Positions 16,883 through 26,120 of a DNA stretch of 64,000 nucleotides are shown piece after piece. The stretch's first letter is position 1; every line of letters starts with the position of its first letter. The stretch comes from Bacteroidales bacterium. GTDB taxonomy: Bacteria > Bacteroidota > Bacteroidia > Bacteroidales > Muribaculaceae. A model generated the notes under the pieces. The model had not been told where the DNA came from and searched no databases. It saw nothing but the letters and a program-made list of their open reading frames with translations. Where the stretch lies: positions 69,714 through 133,713 of the forward strand of contig SFGS01000004.1 in NCBI GenBank assembly GCA_004557565.1. Direction: 5' to 3'. The position numbers were made by a program, and so were the translations under genes.

Positions 16883-16904
16883 ATGAATCGCAAGATACAA
16901 AAAA

Positions 16905-16927
16905 AGGAGCCACGCTGTGTGACTCCT
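16905..16927 (-). terminator. Terminator of tRNA-Asn
   Basis: On the minus strand AGGAGTCAC, a 5-base loop and GTGGCTCCT form a stem with one mismatch followed by seven T residues, 10 bases past the tRNA 3' end. Confidence 0.75.
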
Positions 16928-16936
16928 CACGTTTTG

Positions 16937-17010
16937 CGCTTCAAGATGGACTTGAACCAACGACCCCCTGATTAACAGTCAGGTGCTCTAACCAACTGAG
17001 CTATTGAAGC
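16937..17010 (-). tRNA. tRNA-Asn (anticodon GTT)
   Basis: The minus strand reads GCTTCAATAGCTCAGTTGGT at its 5' end. The anticodon stem-loop CCTGACTGTTAATCAGG carries GTT. The acceptor arm GCTTCAA pairs with TTGAAGC, with a G discriminator. CCA is not encoded. The T stem (GTTGG/CCATC) holds one apparent T-T mismatch. A T-run terminator follows. Confidence 0.96.
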
Positions 17011-17195
17011 AATTGCAAAACCCAGAAAACCGGTCTCTCCGAGAATTGCGATGCAAAAGTACTTGCAATTTTTGAATTATGCAATATTTTTTGAAAAAAT
17101 CTTACCAAAAAAGCCGATTTTATGCTTTTTTCAGCTTTCATACCCCCAATATATCGGCAATAAGTAGTACTTTAGCAGAATAATTCTCAAAACAT

Positions 17196-18887
17196 ATGAC
17201 ACGAAAAAATTTAAGGAATTTAGCGATTTTCGTTTTAGCCGCCACTCTTTTTACGCCAATGGCGTGGAGCGGGAAGAAGAAAGCAAACGGCGAAGCGGCA
17301 GAAGGCAGCGAAGCGGCGGTGATTCGGAATCTGGATATTTTCAACTCTTTATATAAGGAGTTGAACACTTTTTATGTTGACACGCTCAACGCTAAAAAGC
17401 ATATCGAAACCGCCATCAACTCGATGCTTGACGAAATCGACCCCTACACCGAATATATCAACGACGACAACCAGGACGACTTTCTGGTGATTAGCACCGG
17501 CGAATACGGAGGCATCGGCTCCTACATCATGGAGCGCAAGACCGGCGGCGTGTTTATTTCGGGCCCTTACGCCGACAGCCCAGCGGCTCGTGCCGGATTG
17601 AAGTGCGGCGACCAAATCATTATGATTGACGGCGACAGCGTGGCTTCGCTGAAAAGCGCCGAGGTGAGCAAACGCCTAAAAGGTCAGGCCAACACCCAAA
17701 TCAAGGTGACCATCAAGCGCCCCTACACCACCGACAGCATCAAGACGTTCACCTTCACCCGTGAGAAAATCAAACTCAACCCCGTCACCTACTACGGCGT
17801 GACGAAAGACAACATAGGCTACATCGCGCTCAACACCTACAACGAGCACTCTGCCGAGGGTGTGAAGAAGGCGTTGCTCGAATTTAAGGCCAACCCTGCC
17901 GTGAAGGCGGTAGTGCTCGACCTGTGCGGCAACGGCGGCGGACTGGTGGACGAAGCCATCAAAATTCTCGGCTTCTTCCTGCCTAAAGGCACTGAGGTGC
18001 TGACCACAAAAGGCCGCACCACAAAGGATTACCGTGTGTATAAAACCTCGGAGCAACCCATCATGCCCGATATGCCACTGGCGGTGCTCATCGACGGCGG
18101 GTCTGCCTCGGCAAGCGAAATCACCGCTGGCGCACTCCAAGACCTCGACCGCGCCGTGATTATCGGCGGTCGTTCCTACGGCAAGGGACTGGTGCAGACC
18201 ACCCGCCCACTGCCGTTCAACAGTTTGCTCAAACTCACCATCGCCAAATACTACATTCCAAGTGGCCGCCTGATTCAAGAAATCGACTACAGCCACCGCA
18301 ACCCCGACGGCACGTTCAAGCACAAGCCCGATAGTCTGTGCAACGTGTTTCACACGGCTCACGGCCGTGAGGTGCGCGACGGTGGTGGCATCACTCCCGA
18401 TATAAAAGTCACCTTCCCAGAAGTGAACCGACTGGTTTACAACATCGTGCGCGACCAGTGGGCATTCGACTACGCCACAAAATACGCAGCCGAGCACCCC
18501 ACCATCGCCCCTGCTGGCGAATTTGAAATCACCGACGAGATTTTCAACGATTTCAAGAAGTTTATCGACCCCAACAAGTTCCAATACGACAAGTTGTGCG
18601 AGACTGGCGTTTCGCTCCTTCGCAAGACTGCCGAAACGGAGGGTTATATGACCGACTCGGTGAAAGCGGAGTTCGACAAACTGGAAAAGATGCTGAAGCA
18701 CGACCTCAACCACGACCTCGACCGCAACCGTAAGGAAATCAGCCGCCAACTGTCGAGCGAAATCGTAAAGCGGTACTACTACGACGCAGGCGAATGTGAA
18801 AACGAACTGAAGTTCCACAAGGCGATGGACGAAGCCGTGGCAATGTTCAACAAACCCGGCGAATACAAAAAGATACTTAGAAAATAG
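17196..18887 (+). CDS. S41 family C-terminal processing protease
   Basis: The 563-residue exported protease has a signal sequence (residues 1-25) and an N-terminal helical segment ending in LDEIDPYTEYI. A PDZ domain follows (about 95-175, with YGGIGSYI and AGLKCGDQIIMIDG), then the S41 catalytic core. The catalytic serine lies in GGSASASEIT (Ser305) and the lysine in GRSYGKGLVQ (Lys330). A substrate-site element usually reading DLRGNGGG is DLCGNGGG here. The C-terminal 150 residues are a helical extension typical of Bacteroidetes CtpA/Tsp-like proteins. Such enzymes process or degrade periplasmic and lipoprotein substrates. It precedes mfd but is separated by a 7-9 bp tandem repeat array. Confidence 0.9.
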   Translation: MTRKNLRNLAIFVLAATLFTPMAWSGKKKANGEAAEGSEAAVIRNLDIFNSLYKELNTFYVDTLNAKKHIETAINSMLDEIDPYTEYINDDNQDDFLVISTGEYGGIGSYIMERKTGGVFISGPYADSPAARAGLKCGDQIIMIDGDSVASLKSAEVSKRLKGQANTQIKVTIKRPYTTDSIKTFTFTREKIKLNPVTYYGVTKDNIGYIALNTYNEHSAEGVKKALLEFKANPAVKAVVLDLCGNGGGLVDEAIKILGFFLPKGTEVLTTKGRTTKDYRVYKTSEQPIMPDMPLAVLIDGGSASASEITAGALQDLDRAVIIGGRSYGKGLVQTTRPLPFNSLLKLTIAKYYIPSGRLIQEIDYSHRNPDGTFKHKPDSLCNVFHTAHGREVRDGGGITPDIKVTFPEVNRLVYNIVRDQWAFDYATKYAAEHPTIAPAGEFEITDEIFNDFKKFIDPNKFQYDKLCETGVSLLRKTAETEGYMTDSVKAEFDKLEKMLKHDLNHDLDRNRKEISRQLSSEIVKRYYYDAGECENELKFHKAMDEAVAMFNKPGEYKKILRK

Positions 18888-18890
18888 AAG

Positions 18891-19053
18891 GTCTCTCACG
18901 GATCTCACGGCTATCGCACTTGCCTCACTTGCCTCACACAGATCTCACAGATCTCACAGATTTTTTTAAAATTTGTCCGATAAGTCCGATAGGTCTGATG
19001 AGTCCGATAGGTCCGAAAAATTCTAATTTCTAATATCTAACTTCTAATTTCTC
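18891..19053 (+). repeat. Mosaic of short tandem repeats (9-bp units) between S41 protease gene and mfd
   Basis: Successive blocks contain CTTGCCTCA, CTCACAGAT and GTCCGATAR units, all 9 bp, and end in a TTCTAATTTCTAA-type block. The array starts 4 bases after the protease stop and ends 9 bases before the mfd start. Confidence 0.85.
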
Positions 19054-19061
19054 AAAAAGAA

Positions 19062-22000
19062 ATGGAAATAAGAGAATTATGTGATATTTTCAACAACAAG
19101 GAGCGAATTGCCGCTATCAAAAAACTGCTGACGGCGAAGCGCAACCGTGTGGTGTCGGTTGATGGGCTGGCTGGTTCGTCGGCCGCCATGCTGTTTGCAC
19201 GGCTGCCACGCCTCGAAGCGCCCTACCTCATCATCGCCAACGACCTCGACGAAGCCGGCTACATCTACAACGACATCTGTCAAATCAATGGCGAAGACTC
19301 CACGCTGATTTTCCCGTCGGGCTACAAGCGCGACATCAAATATGGACAAATAGACGCACCAAGCGAAATTCTCCGCACCGAAGTGCTCAACCAGTGGTAC
19401 GGCAACCCCAAATTGCAATGCGTGGTCACCTATCCCGAAGCACTCGCCGAGAAGGTGGCGGCAAAGGAGTTCATCGACCACACCACCATCACCCTCACCG
19501 TGGGCTCGGAGGTGGACTTGATAGCCACAGGCGCACAACTCCGTGAGTTTGGTTTCCAAATGGTGGACTATGTGTATGAGCCGGGGCAATTCTCAATTCG
19601 TGGTTCCATTCTCGACGTGTTCTCCTACAGCAACGAGCTGCCCTACCGTATCGACTTTTTCGGCGATGAAATCGACAGTATTCGCACATTCAACGTCGAA
19701 ACCCAGTTGAGCGACCAACGCCTCAACAGCATTTCCATTCTCAACAACAATGCCGACGCAGCCAACAGCGGAACATCGCTTTTGGGTTTCATTCAGAAGG
19801 AGGCGTGGCTGATTTGCCGCAGCGCCGACTGGCTCACCAGCAGAGTGAAGGCAGTGACGGAGGAAACGCTTTCGTCGAGTGCCATGATTGCCGAGGAATG
19901 CGATTCGCACGCCATGGAGAAAATCGTGGATTACGCCGATTTCATCGCAGATTTTAGCGATTTTCGCCGTCTGGAGTGGCACACAGCCGAAAACTCCGAC
20001 CCTTGCGATGCACGCCTCACCTTCTCGTTCACCCCACAAGGCATCTACCACAAGAATTTCGACCTCATCAGCAGTTCGTTTAAAGATTTCATTGCGAAGG
20101 GCTACAAACTATACATCCTCAGCGACAGCGAAAAGCAGACCGCGCGCCTGCGTGTGATTTTCGACGACCGCCACGACGAAATTCCGTTCACCCCGGTAAA
20201 AAGCACCATTCACGAGGGCTTCGTTGACGACGAGTTGAAGATGTGCGTGTTTACCGACCACCAGATTTTCGACCGATTCCACCGCTATAATCTCAAGAGC
20301 GACCGTGCTCGTTCGGGCAAACTCGCCCTCTCGCTGAAAGAACTGAACCAGATTGAAGTGGGCGACTACATCGTGCATGAAGACCACGGCATCGGCAAGT
20401 TTGGCGGACTGGTGCGCAACCGTGCCAACGGCACTTTGCAGGAGGTAATCAAACTCATCTATCAGAACGGCGACATCATATTCTGCTCTATCCACGCGCT
20501 GCACAAACTGTCGAAATACCGTGGCAAAGAGGGCGTGGAGCCAAAGTTGAGCAAACTCGGCGGCGGCGCTTGGAACAAAATCAAAAACCGCACCAAGAGC
20601 AAACTCAAAGACATTGCCCGCGACCTGATAAAACTCTACGCAAAACGCCGCGAGGCGAAGGGTTTCGCCTATTCGCCCGACGGATATTTGCAGCAGCAAC
20701 TTGAAGCGTCGTTTATCTACGAAGACACCCCCGACCAACTCAAAGCCACGCAAGCCGTGAAGGCCGACATGGAGCGCGACCGCCCTATGGACCGCCTGGT
20801 GTGCGGCGATGTGGGATTCGGCAAAACGGAAGTGGCGATTCGTGCGGCATTCAAGGCGGCGACCGACGGCAAACAGGTGGCGGTGCTCGTGCCTACCACA
20901 GTGCTGGCATTCCAGCACTACAACACTTTCACCGAACGCCTGAAGGAGTTTCCTGTGAGAGTAGATTATCTCACCCGCGCCCGCAAGCCAAAAGAGGTGA
21001 AGCAACTGCTTGCCGACTTGGCTGACGGAAAAATCGACATTCTTATCGGAACGCACAAATTAATCGGTAAAACCGTGAAATTTCGCGACCTCGGACTGCT
21101 GATTGTGGACGAGGAACAGAAGTTTGGCGTGAGCGTGAAGGAAAAGCTGAAGGAGATGAAAACGAACGTCGACACCCTCACGATGAGTGCCACCCCAATT
21201 CCTCGCACCTTGCAGTTCTCGCTGATGGGCGCGCGCGACTTGAGCGCCATCACCACGCCACCAGCCAACCGCTACCCTATCCTCACTTCGGTGAAACCGC
21301 TCGACGACGACATCGTGAAGGAAGCCATCAATTTCGAACTCTCACGCAACGGTCAGGTGTTTTTCGTGAACAACCGCATCGACCAGTTGCCAATCCTCGA
21401 AAATATGATTCACCGCCTCGTGCCTGACGCGCGTGTGGTGGTGGGCCACGGTCAGATGAGTCCCGAAGAACTGGAGAAACGCATCATCGACTTCACCAAC
21501 CACGACTACGACGTGCTACTTGCCACCACCATCATCGAGAGTGGCATCGACATGCCGAACGTGAACACGATTATTATCAACAACGCCCAAAACTACGGTT
21601 TGAGCGATTTGCACCAACTCCGTGGGCGTGTGGGACGCAGCCACCGCAAGGCGTTCTGCTACCTCACCATTCCGCCTGAGCGTCCGCTCACCCCTGTGGC
21701 AATGCGCCGACTGAATGCCATCGAGAGTTTCAGCGACTTGGGCTCCGGCATTCAGATTGCGATGCAGGACCTCGACATTCGTGGCGCTGGCAACTTGCTC
21801 GGAGCGGAGCAAAGCGGCTTTATCGCCGACCTCGGCTACGAGACCTACCAAAAGATTTTGAAGGAAGCGGTGCTTGAACTGAAAACGCAAGAATTTGCCG
21901 ATACTTTCGAGGCTCAGCAGACGGAAGAATCGCAGATTTCTGGCCACGAGGTGGAATATGTGAACGACTGCACCATCGACACCGACCTCGAACTTTTCTT

Positions 22001-22424
22001 CCCTCCTACCTACGTGCCACAAGAGAGCGAACGCATCACGCTTTACCGCGAACTCGACAATATGGAGACCGACAAGGAGGTGGACGAATTTGAGGCGAGA
22101 ATGCGCGACCGTTTCGGTCCTATTCCCGATATTGCCGCCGAACTCATCCGCATCGTGCCCATGCGCCGCATAGCGCGCACCTTGGGCGTGGAGAAGGTGG
22201 CACTGAAGCAGGGCAACCTTTACCTCTACTTCGTGGGCAAGGAAAATGCGGCGTACTACAATTCCAACGCTTTCGGCCGTTGCCTGTCGTACTTGCAGAG
22301 CGAACCGCTGCGCTGCAAACTCCGCGACGTGAACGACCGTTGCAGTTTCCTCATCGAAAACGTGAAATCGGTTACCGAAGCCCTCGCCCTCCTCAAGCAC
22401 ATCGCCGCCCTGCGCCCAGTGTAG
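19062..22424 (+). CDS. mfd: Transcription-repair coupling factor Mfd
   Basis: Mfd binds RNA polymerase stalled at DNA lesions, pushes it off with its ATP-driven translocase and recruits UvrA. The 1120 residues follow the standard plan. A UvrB-homology region comes first, then the RNA-polymerase interaction domain (IEVGDYIVHEDHGIGKF near residue 430). The translocase carries Walker A GDVGFGKTE near residue 582, DEEQKFGV near 683 and TMSATPIPRTLQ. TRCF motifs IESGIDMPNVNT and QLRGRVGRS follow, with a C-terminal D7 domain. The start MEIRELCDIFNNKERI is preceded directly by the repeat array, so its promoter is unclear. Confidence 0.97.
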   Translation: MEIRELCDIFNNKERIAAIKKLLTAKRNRVVSVDGLAGSSAAMLFARLPRLEAPYLIIANDLDEAGYIYNDICQINGEDSTLIFPSGYKRDIKYGQIDAPSEILRTEVLNQWYGNPKLQCVVTYPEALAEKVAAKEFIDHTTITLTVGSEVDLIATGAQLREFGFQMVDYVYEPGQFSIRGSILDVFSYSNELPYRIDFFGDEIDSIRTFNVETQLSDQRLNSISILNNNADAANSGTSLLGFIQKEAWLICRSADWLTSRVKAVTEETLSSSAMIAEECDSHAMEKIVDYADFIADFSDFRRLEWHTAENSDPCDARLTFSFTPQGIYHKNFDLISSSFKDFIAKGYKLYILSDSEKQTARLRVIFDDRHDEIPFTPVKSTIHEGFVDDELKMCVFTDHQIFDRFHRYNLKSDRARSGKLALSLKELNQIEVGDYIVHEDHGIGKFGGLVRNRANGTLQEVIKLIYQNGDIIFCSIHALHKLSKYRGKEGVEPKLSKLGGGAWNKIKNRTKSKLKDIARDLIKLYAKRREAKGFAYSPDGYLQQQLEASFIYEDTPDQLKATQAVKADMERDRPMDRLVCGDVGFGKTEVAIRAAFKAATDGKQVAVLVPTTVLAFQHYNTFTERLKEFPVRVDYLTRARKPKEVKQLLADLADGKIDILIGTHKLIGKTVKFRDLGLLIVDEEQKFGVSVKEKLKEMKTNVDTLTMSATPIPRTLQFSLMGARDLSAITTPPANRYPILTSVKPLDDDIVKEAINFELSRNGQVFFVNNRIDQLPILENMIHRLVPDARVVVGHGQMSPEELEKRIIDFTNHDYDVLLATTIIESGIDMPNVNTIIINNAQNYGLSDLHQLRGRVGRSHRKAFCYLTIPPERPLTPVAMRRLNAIESFSDLGSGIQIAMQDLDIRGAGNLLGAEQSGFIADLGYETYQKILKEAVLELKTQEFADTFEAQQTEESQISGHEVEYVNDCTIDTDLELFFPPTYVPQESERITLYRELDNMETDKEVDEFEARMRDRFGPIPDIAAELIRIVPMRRIARTLGVEKVALKQGNLYLYFVGKENAAYYNSNAFGRCLSYLQSEPLRCKLRDVNDRCSFLIENVKSVTEALALLKHIAALRPV

Positions 22425-22432
22425 CGAGAAAT

Positions 22433-22558
22433 CAAAGGTTAGAGGTTAGAAATTAGAAGTTAGAGATTAGAAGTTAGATTTTCGAATCTTCGAATTTTCG
22501 AATTTTCGAGATTTCGATGGCATCGACCTGTCGGCTTGTTGGCTCGTTGACTTGTTAA
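22433..22558 (+). repeat. Mosaic of short tandem repeats upstream of the cytoskeletal operon
   Basis: Three blocks follow each other: 7-bp TTAGAAR units, 8-bp TTCGAATT units, and 9-bp CTCGTTGAC/CTTGTTGAC-type units. The array starts 9 bases after the mfd stop and ends about 45 bases before the operon's promoter-like element. Confidence 0.85.
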
Positions 22559-22601
22559 TGTTTTTTAACAGTGGTTGGGGTGGGGATTGGAATATTGTGG
22601 G

Positions 22602-22609
22602 TATCTTTG
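22602..22609 (+). promoter_or_regulatory. Candidate -7 element of the seven-gene cytoskeletal operon
   Basis: TATCTTTG lies 36 bases before the first gene at 22645. The nearest TTG upstream (22575-22577) is 24 bases away, so only the -7 box is convincing. No equally good element was seen inside the operon. Confidence 0.45.
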
Positions 22610-22644
22610 TTAGTTAATTGGTTAATAATGAACTTATATAAGAT

Positions 22645-24102
22645 ATGAAGATTTTTTCTCGTTTCACTCCTCTGCTGGTAATGGGGATGCTTGCCATCAC
22701 CATCGCGCTCTCAGGTTGTGGCAAAGATGCCTTGCAAAAGGCTGTGAAAGACGCTTTTATCAAGGGTGACACCACCGAAACCACCTATCAAGCCATCTGC
22801 GACATCATCACTGGCAATCCCGAAAAATACAGCGCCTACGTTGATGCCGACGGCAACATCAACACCGACGCTCTCGACGAGATGATCAACGAGGTGGGGC
22901 AAAGTCTGCGCCCACCAATGACTTGGAACACCAAAAATTACGGTCAACGCGCGCTGTCGCTGAGCATCTACTTCGAGCGCAGCGGCTCGATGGTGCCCTA
23001 CGACCAGGCTTCGGGGGCAGGCCAGTTGAAAAAGGCGGTGAACGACCTCATCAACTTCTTCCCCGGCGGCGAGAACGCGAGCATCAACATCGTGAACGAC
23101 AACATCTACCCATACAGCGGCACGGTGGAATCGTTTTTGCAAGACCGCGACATCTACGCCTCCACAAAAGGCATCGGCGATGCCTCGTACACCGACTTCA
23201 AGGTGATTTTCGACAAGATTTTCCAAGCACAGAAGCCCGGTAATGTGGCGGTGCTGATTACCGACCTCATCTACTCGCCCAAAAACACCGCTGGCGTGAG
23301 CGTGAGCAAGATTTTCAACGAGGAAAACAGCCTTGCCACCTCCATCTTCACCAAATACAAGGGTAAATCCATTATCGTGAACCAACTTCGTGGCGACTAC
23401 GACGGCATGTACTACCCCTACAACGGCAACTCATTCCACTACAAGGGGCTGCGTCCGTTCTACGCCATCATCATCGCCGACGCTTCCACCATCGACCGCA
23501 TGGTGAAAGACACCCGATTCACCAACTTCCTCAACCTGCAAGGCACGGTGAACACCTATCGCTTCAACCAAGCCCACACCACGCTCGACTACAAGCTCGT
23601 GCCTGTGTGGAAAAACAACGCCGGCCGCTTCCGTGAGAGCCGCGACCAGAAGGGGCTCATCACCAACTGCGAGCCCGACCGCGAAACCGGCATCATCGCA
23701 TTCAGCGTGGCGGTGAACTTCGGCGGCCTGCAGAAAGACGAGGCATTCCTGAGCAATCCATCAAACTTCACAATACAGTCGCAAAACGGATTCACCATGA
23801 AGGTGGAGAAAATCATGCCCACCGACATCACTGGCAACACCAAGACATACCTCGACGGCATGACGCACGTGATTACCTTCACCGGCAAGATGAACACCGC
23901 CAAGGAGGAAATCAACGTGAACTTGCGCAACGACTTCCCTGCATGGATTGCACAATCCACCAGCGACGACGATTCAAGCGCATCCACCGCAGGATTTGCC
24001 AACACCACCTTCGGATTGGAGCGATTCCTCCGTGGCATTTACGACGCATTCTCGGCATCACAAGCCAACTACACCTCAATGACAATAAAACTCGAAAAAT
24101 AA
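22645..24102 (+). CDS. vWA-like lipoprotein, first gene of cytoskeletal operon
   Basis: The 485-residue protein is a predicted lipoprotein (signal residues 1-24, lipobox LSGC with Cys25). Residues about 103-290 read like a von Willebrand A domain. After a hydrophobic strand (LSLSIYF) comes ERSGSM at 111-116, equivalent to the DxSxS MIDAS motif with Glu for Asp. A Thr-containing loop follows (DASYTDF, about 179-185), and then strand AVLITDL with Asp207 at the position of the third metal-site motif. A C-terminal beta-rich region of about 150 residues follows. vWA domains bind protein partners through a metal ion. The next gene starts 3 bases after the stop. I cannot assign a named family; vWA identity is inferred from motifs and predicted order of strands. 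Confidence 0.72.
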   Translation: MKIFSRFTPLLVMGMLAITIALSGCGKDALQKAVKDAFIKGDTTETTYQAICDIITGNPEKYSAYVDADGNINTDALDEMINEVGQSLRPPMTWNTKNYGQRALSLSIYFERSGSMVPYDQASGAGQLKKAVNDLINFFPGGENASINIVNDNIYPYSGTVESFLQDRDIYASTKGIGDASYTDFKVIFDKIFQAQKPGNVAVLITDLIYSPKNTAGVSVSKIFNEENSLATSIFTKYKGKSIIVNQLRGDYDGMYYPYNGNSFHYKGLRPFYAIIIADASTIDRMVKDTRFTNFLNLQGTVNTYRFNQAHTTLDYKLVPVWKNNAGRFRESRDQKGLITNCEPDRETGIIAFSVAVNFGGLQKDEAFLSNPSNFTIQSQNGFTMKVEKIMPTDITGNTKTYLDGMTHVITFTGKMNTAKEEINVNLRNDFPAWIAQSTSDDDSSASTAGFANTTFGLERFLRGIYDAFSASQANYTSMTIKLEK

Positions 24103-24105
24103 GAT

Positions 24106-24552
24106 ATGGACAAAAAAGGCATTTATCTCATTACGGGCATCGTGGTCACAGTGCTATTCTGGATTTTCCGTGTGGAAGTTTACGAAGGGCTCTACCAAGC
24201 ACCGGGCTACAGCGATGCCATGTACAACACCGGCATCTACGGCATAGTGGGCATCATCAGCGCAGCCATGGCTTGGGGCGCAGCCGCCATCTTTTACTAC
24301 GCCATCAACTCGGTGCGCTTCGCGCGCTGGTGGCACTGGCTCTCTATCCTTGCCATCGTGAGCATTCTCGCGCCCATCGTGTGCTACTGCGTGAACTCCA
24401 GCATTTTCAACTCCGAAAACTACTCCTACGCCGCCGAAATGGTGTCGTTCGAGGGCGTGAACATGATTTTCACCGCAGTTTTGTATGTGGTGGCATCATA
24501 TTCTATCCGCTGGTGGAGTTCCAACTGCCGTCACACTCCATTTCCACAATAA
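24106..24552 (+). CDS. Four-helix inner-membrane protein of cytoskeletal operon
   Basis: This 148-residue protein has four clear hydrophobic segments (about residues 7-22, 45-67, 76-98 and 117-134) and short polar loops; the loop after helix 1 holds YEGLYQAPGYSDAMYN. No catalytic motif is visible. It lies between the vWA-like lipoprotein and the tubulin-like gene, 3 and 33 bases from its neighbours, so it is probably the inner-membrane component connecting them. The start context is AAGATATG, shared with three other genes of the operon. I do not recognise the family. Confidence 0.7.
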   Translation: MDKKGIYLITGIVVTVLFWIFRVEVYEGLYQAPGYSDAMYNTGIYGIVGIISAAMAWGAAAIFYYAINSVRFARWWHWLSILAIVSILAPIVCYCVNSSIFNSENYSYAAEMVSFEGVNMIFTAVLYVVASYSIRWWSSNCRHTPFPQ

Positions 24553-24585
24553 ACTGAATCATCACAGCACAATAAAAGTCAAGAT

Positions 24586-26106
24586 ATGAGATTATTCATT
24601 TTCGCCATCGGCGGCACAGGCTCCAGAGTGCTGAAGTCGCTCGTCATGCTCTCGGCAGCCGGTGTGAAACCGCTCGACGAAGACGGCCGTCCAATCCCCA
24701 ACGTGGAACTGGTGCCCATCATCATCGACCCGCACAAGAGCAACGAAGACCTCAAGCGCACCGAGCAAATGCTCACCGAATACTGCACCATTCGCGAAAA
24801 AATCTATGGACGAGAAGTGAATGGCGACGGATTTTTCGGCACCAAAATCAGCACCCTGCGCTCAATCATGGGCATGACTGCCACCACCATCAACGACACC
24901 TTCATCTTCAACATGGAGGCTGTGGGGCAGACCAAATTCCGCCAGTTTATCAGCTACGACACCATGGACGAGCCAAACCAGGCACTCACGTCGCTCCTAT
25001 TTGCCGACTACCAGTTGGAAAACAAGATGAACATCGGTTTCGTGGGATCGCCCAACATCGGCTCGGTGGCGCTCAACATGATTAAGGACAGCGAAGAATT
25101 TAAGGCGTTTGCCAACGTGTTTGGCGAGGGCGACCGCATTTTCTTCATCAGCAGCATATTCGGCGGCACAGGCGCGGCTGGTTTCCCGATTTTGGTGAAA
25201 AACATTCGCCAAGCGCAAAACCTCGACGTGAGCAACAAGAATTTCCTGCGCCAAGCCCCTATCGGCGGACTCACCGTGCTGCCCTACTTCAACCTCAACA
25301 ACAGTCAGGGCAAGAGCATCGACAAGGCCGACTTCGTGGTGAAAACGCAAAGTGCGCTTCAATACTACAACGAAACGCTCACCGGCGACGCCGACCGTAA
25401 CGTGAACGCCATCTTCTACCTTGGCGACCAAACCTCGTCGATTCCCTACGACTACGACCCCGGCAACATTCGCGACCAGCATAACCCTGCCCATCTGGTG
25501 GAAATGGTGGGTGCGATGGCGGCGCTGAAATTCGCCGGTATGGCCGACAGGCAATTCCTCGACGGCATGGGCGGCTTCCTGCCCACCAAGGCGTTTGAGT
25601 ACGGTCTCGACAAGGACTTGCTCGATGTGGATTTCACCACATTCGGACAGGAGACACGCCACCTCATCTATCGCCCAATGGTGAAGTTCCACATGCTGTT
25701 TATCTACATGCGCACCGCACTGAAAGCCATCATCGGCCAGGGCTACACGCAAGACGAGCCAAAAATCCGCAGCGAGTTCACCACCACGCAATTCTACCGC
25801 ACGCTGGTTGACCAGTTCTTCGACTTCTACACCGAATGGCTCACCGAGATGCACCAGAATCTGCGCCATGTGGAACTGTTCAACGTGGGCGAGAACAACC
25901 TTTCCAACATCATCCACAATGTGGTGACTAAAAAGGGATTCTTCGGACGCAAGAGCGTGGACGAAAACACGTTCAACTCCGAAATGAACAAACTCAGCCG
26001 CGACAACAAAAAATACAGCGACCGCACTGTGGAATACAAGTTGCTCGACCTCTTCAACCAAGCGGCTGGCAACATTCTTGACGAAAAATACGAAAACATC
26101 AATTAA
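24586..26106 (+). CDS. Tubulin/FtsZ-like GTPase (Tubulin_2-type)
   Basis: The 506-residue protein starts with a strand and glycine loop MRLFIFAIGGTGSRVL, the tubulin-type T1 loop. It carries the tubulin signature as SSIFGGTGAAGFP (about residues 189-201), matching the GGGTGSG T4 loop. Between them are IIIDPHKSNEDL (about 46-56) and a long helical insertion. Residues 350-506 are mainly helical, with no FtsZ-like C-terminal tail. This resembles the divergent bacterial and archaeal tubulin-like family Tubulin_2 (FtsZl group), linked by comparative genomics to membrane remodelling with vWA partners. It should bind GTP; polymerisation is not proven by sequence. The next gene follows after 14 bases. 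Confidence 0.8.
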   Translation: MRLFIFAIGGTGSRVLKSLVMLSAAGVKPLDEDGRPIPNVELVPIIIDPHKSNEDLKRTEQMLTEYCTIREKIYGREVNGDGFFGTKISTLRSIMGMTATTINDTFIFNMEAVGQTKFRQFISYDTMDEPNQALTSLLFADYQLENKMNIGFVGSPNIGSVALNMIKDSEEFKAFANVFGEGDRIFFISSIFGGTGAAGFPILVKNIRQAQNLDVSNKNFLRQAPIGGLTVLPYFNLNNSQGKSIDKADFVVKTQSALQYYNETLTGDADRNVNAIFYLGDQTSSIPYDYDPGNIRDQHNPAHLVEMVGAMAALKFAGMADRQFLDGMGGFLPTKAFEYGLDKDLLDVDFTTFGQETRHLIYRPMVKFHMLFIYMRTALKAIIGQGYTQDEPKIRSEFTTTQFYRTLVDQFFDFYTEWLTEMHQNLRHVELFNVGENNLSNIIHNVVTKKGFFGRKSVDENTFNSEMNKLSRDNKKYSDRTVEYKLLDLFNQAAGNILDEKYENIN

Positions 26107-26120
26107 GCCTCACACGCACC

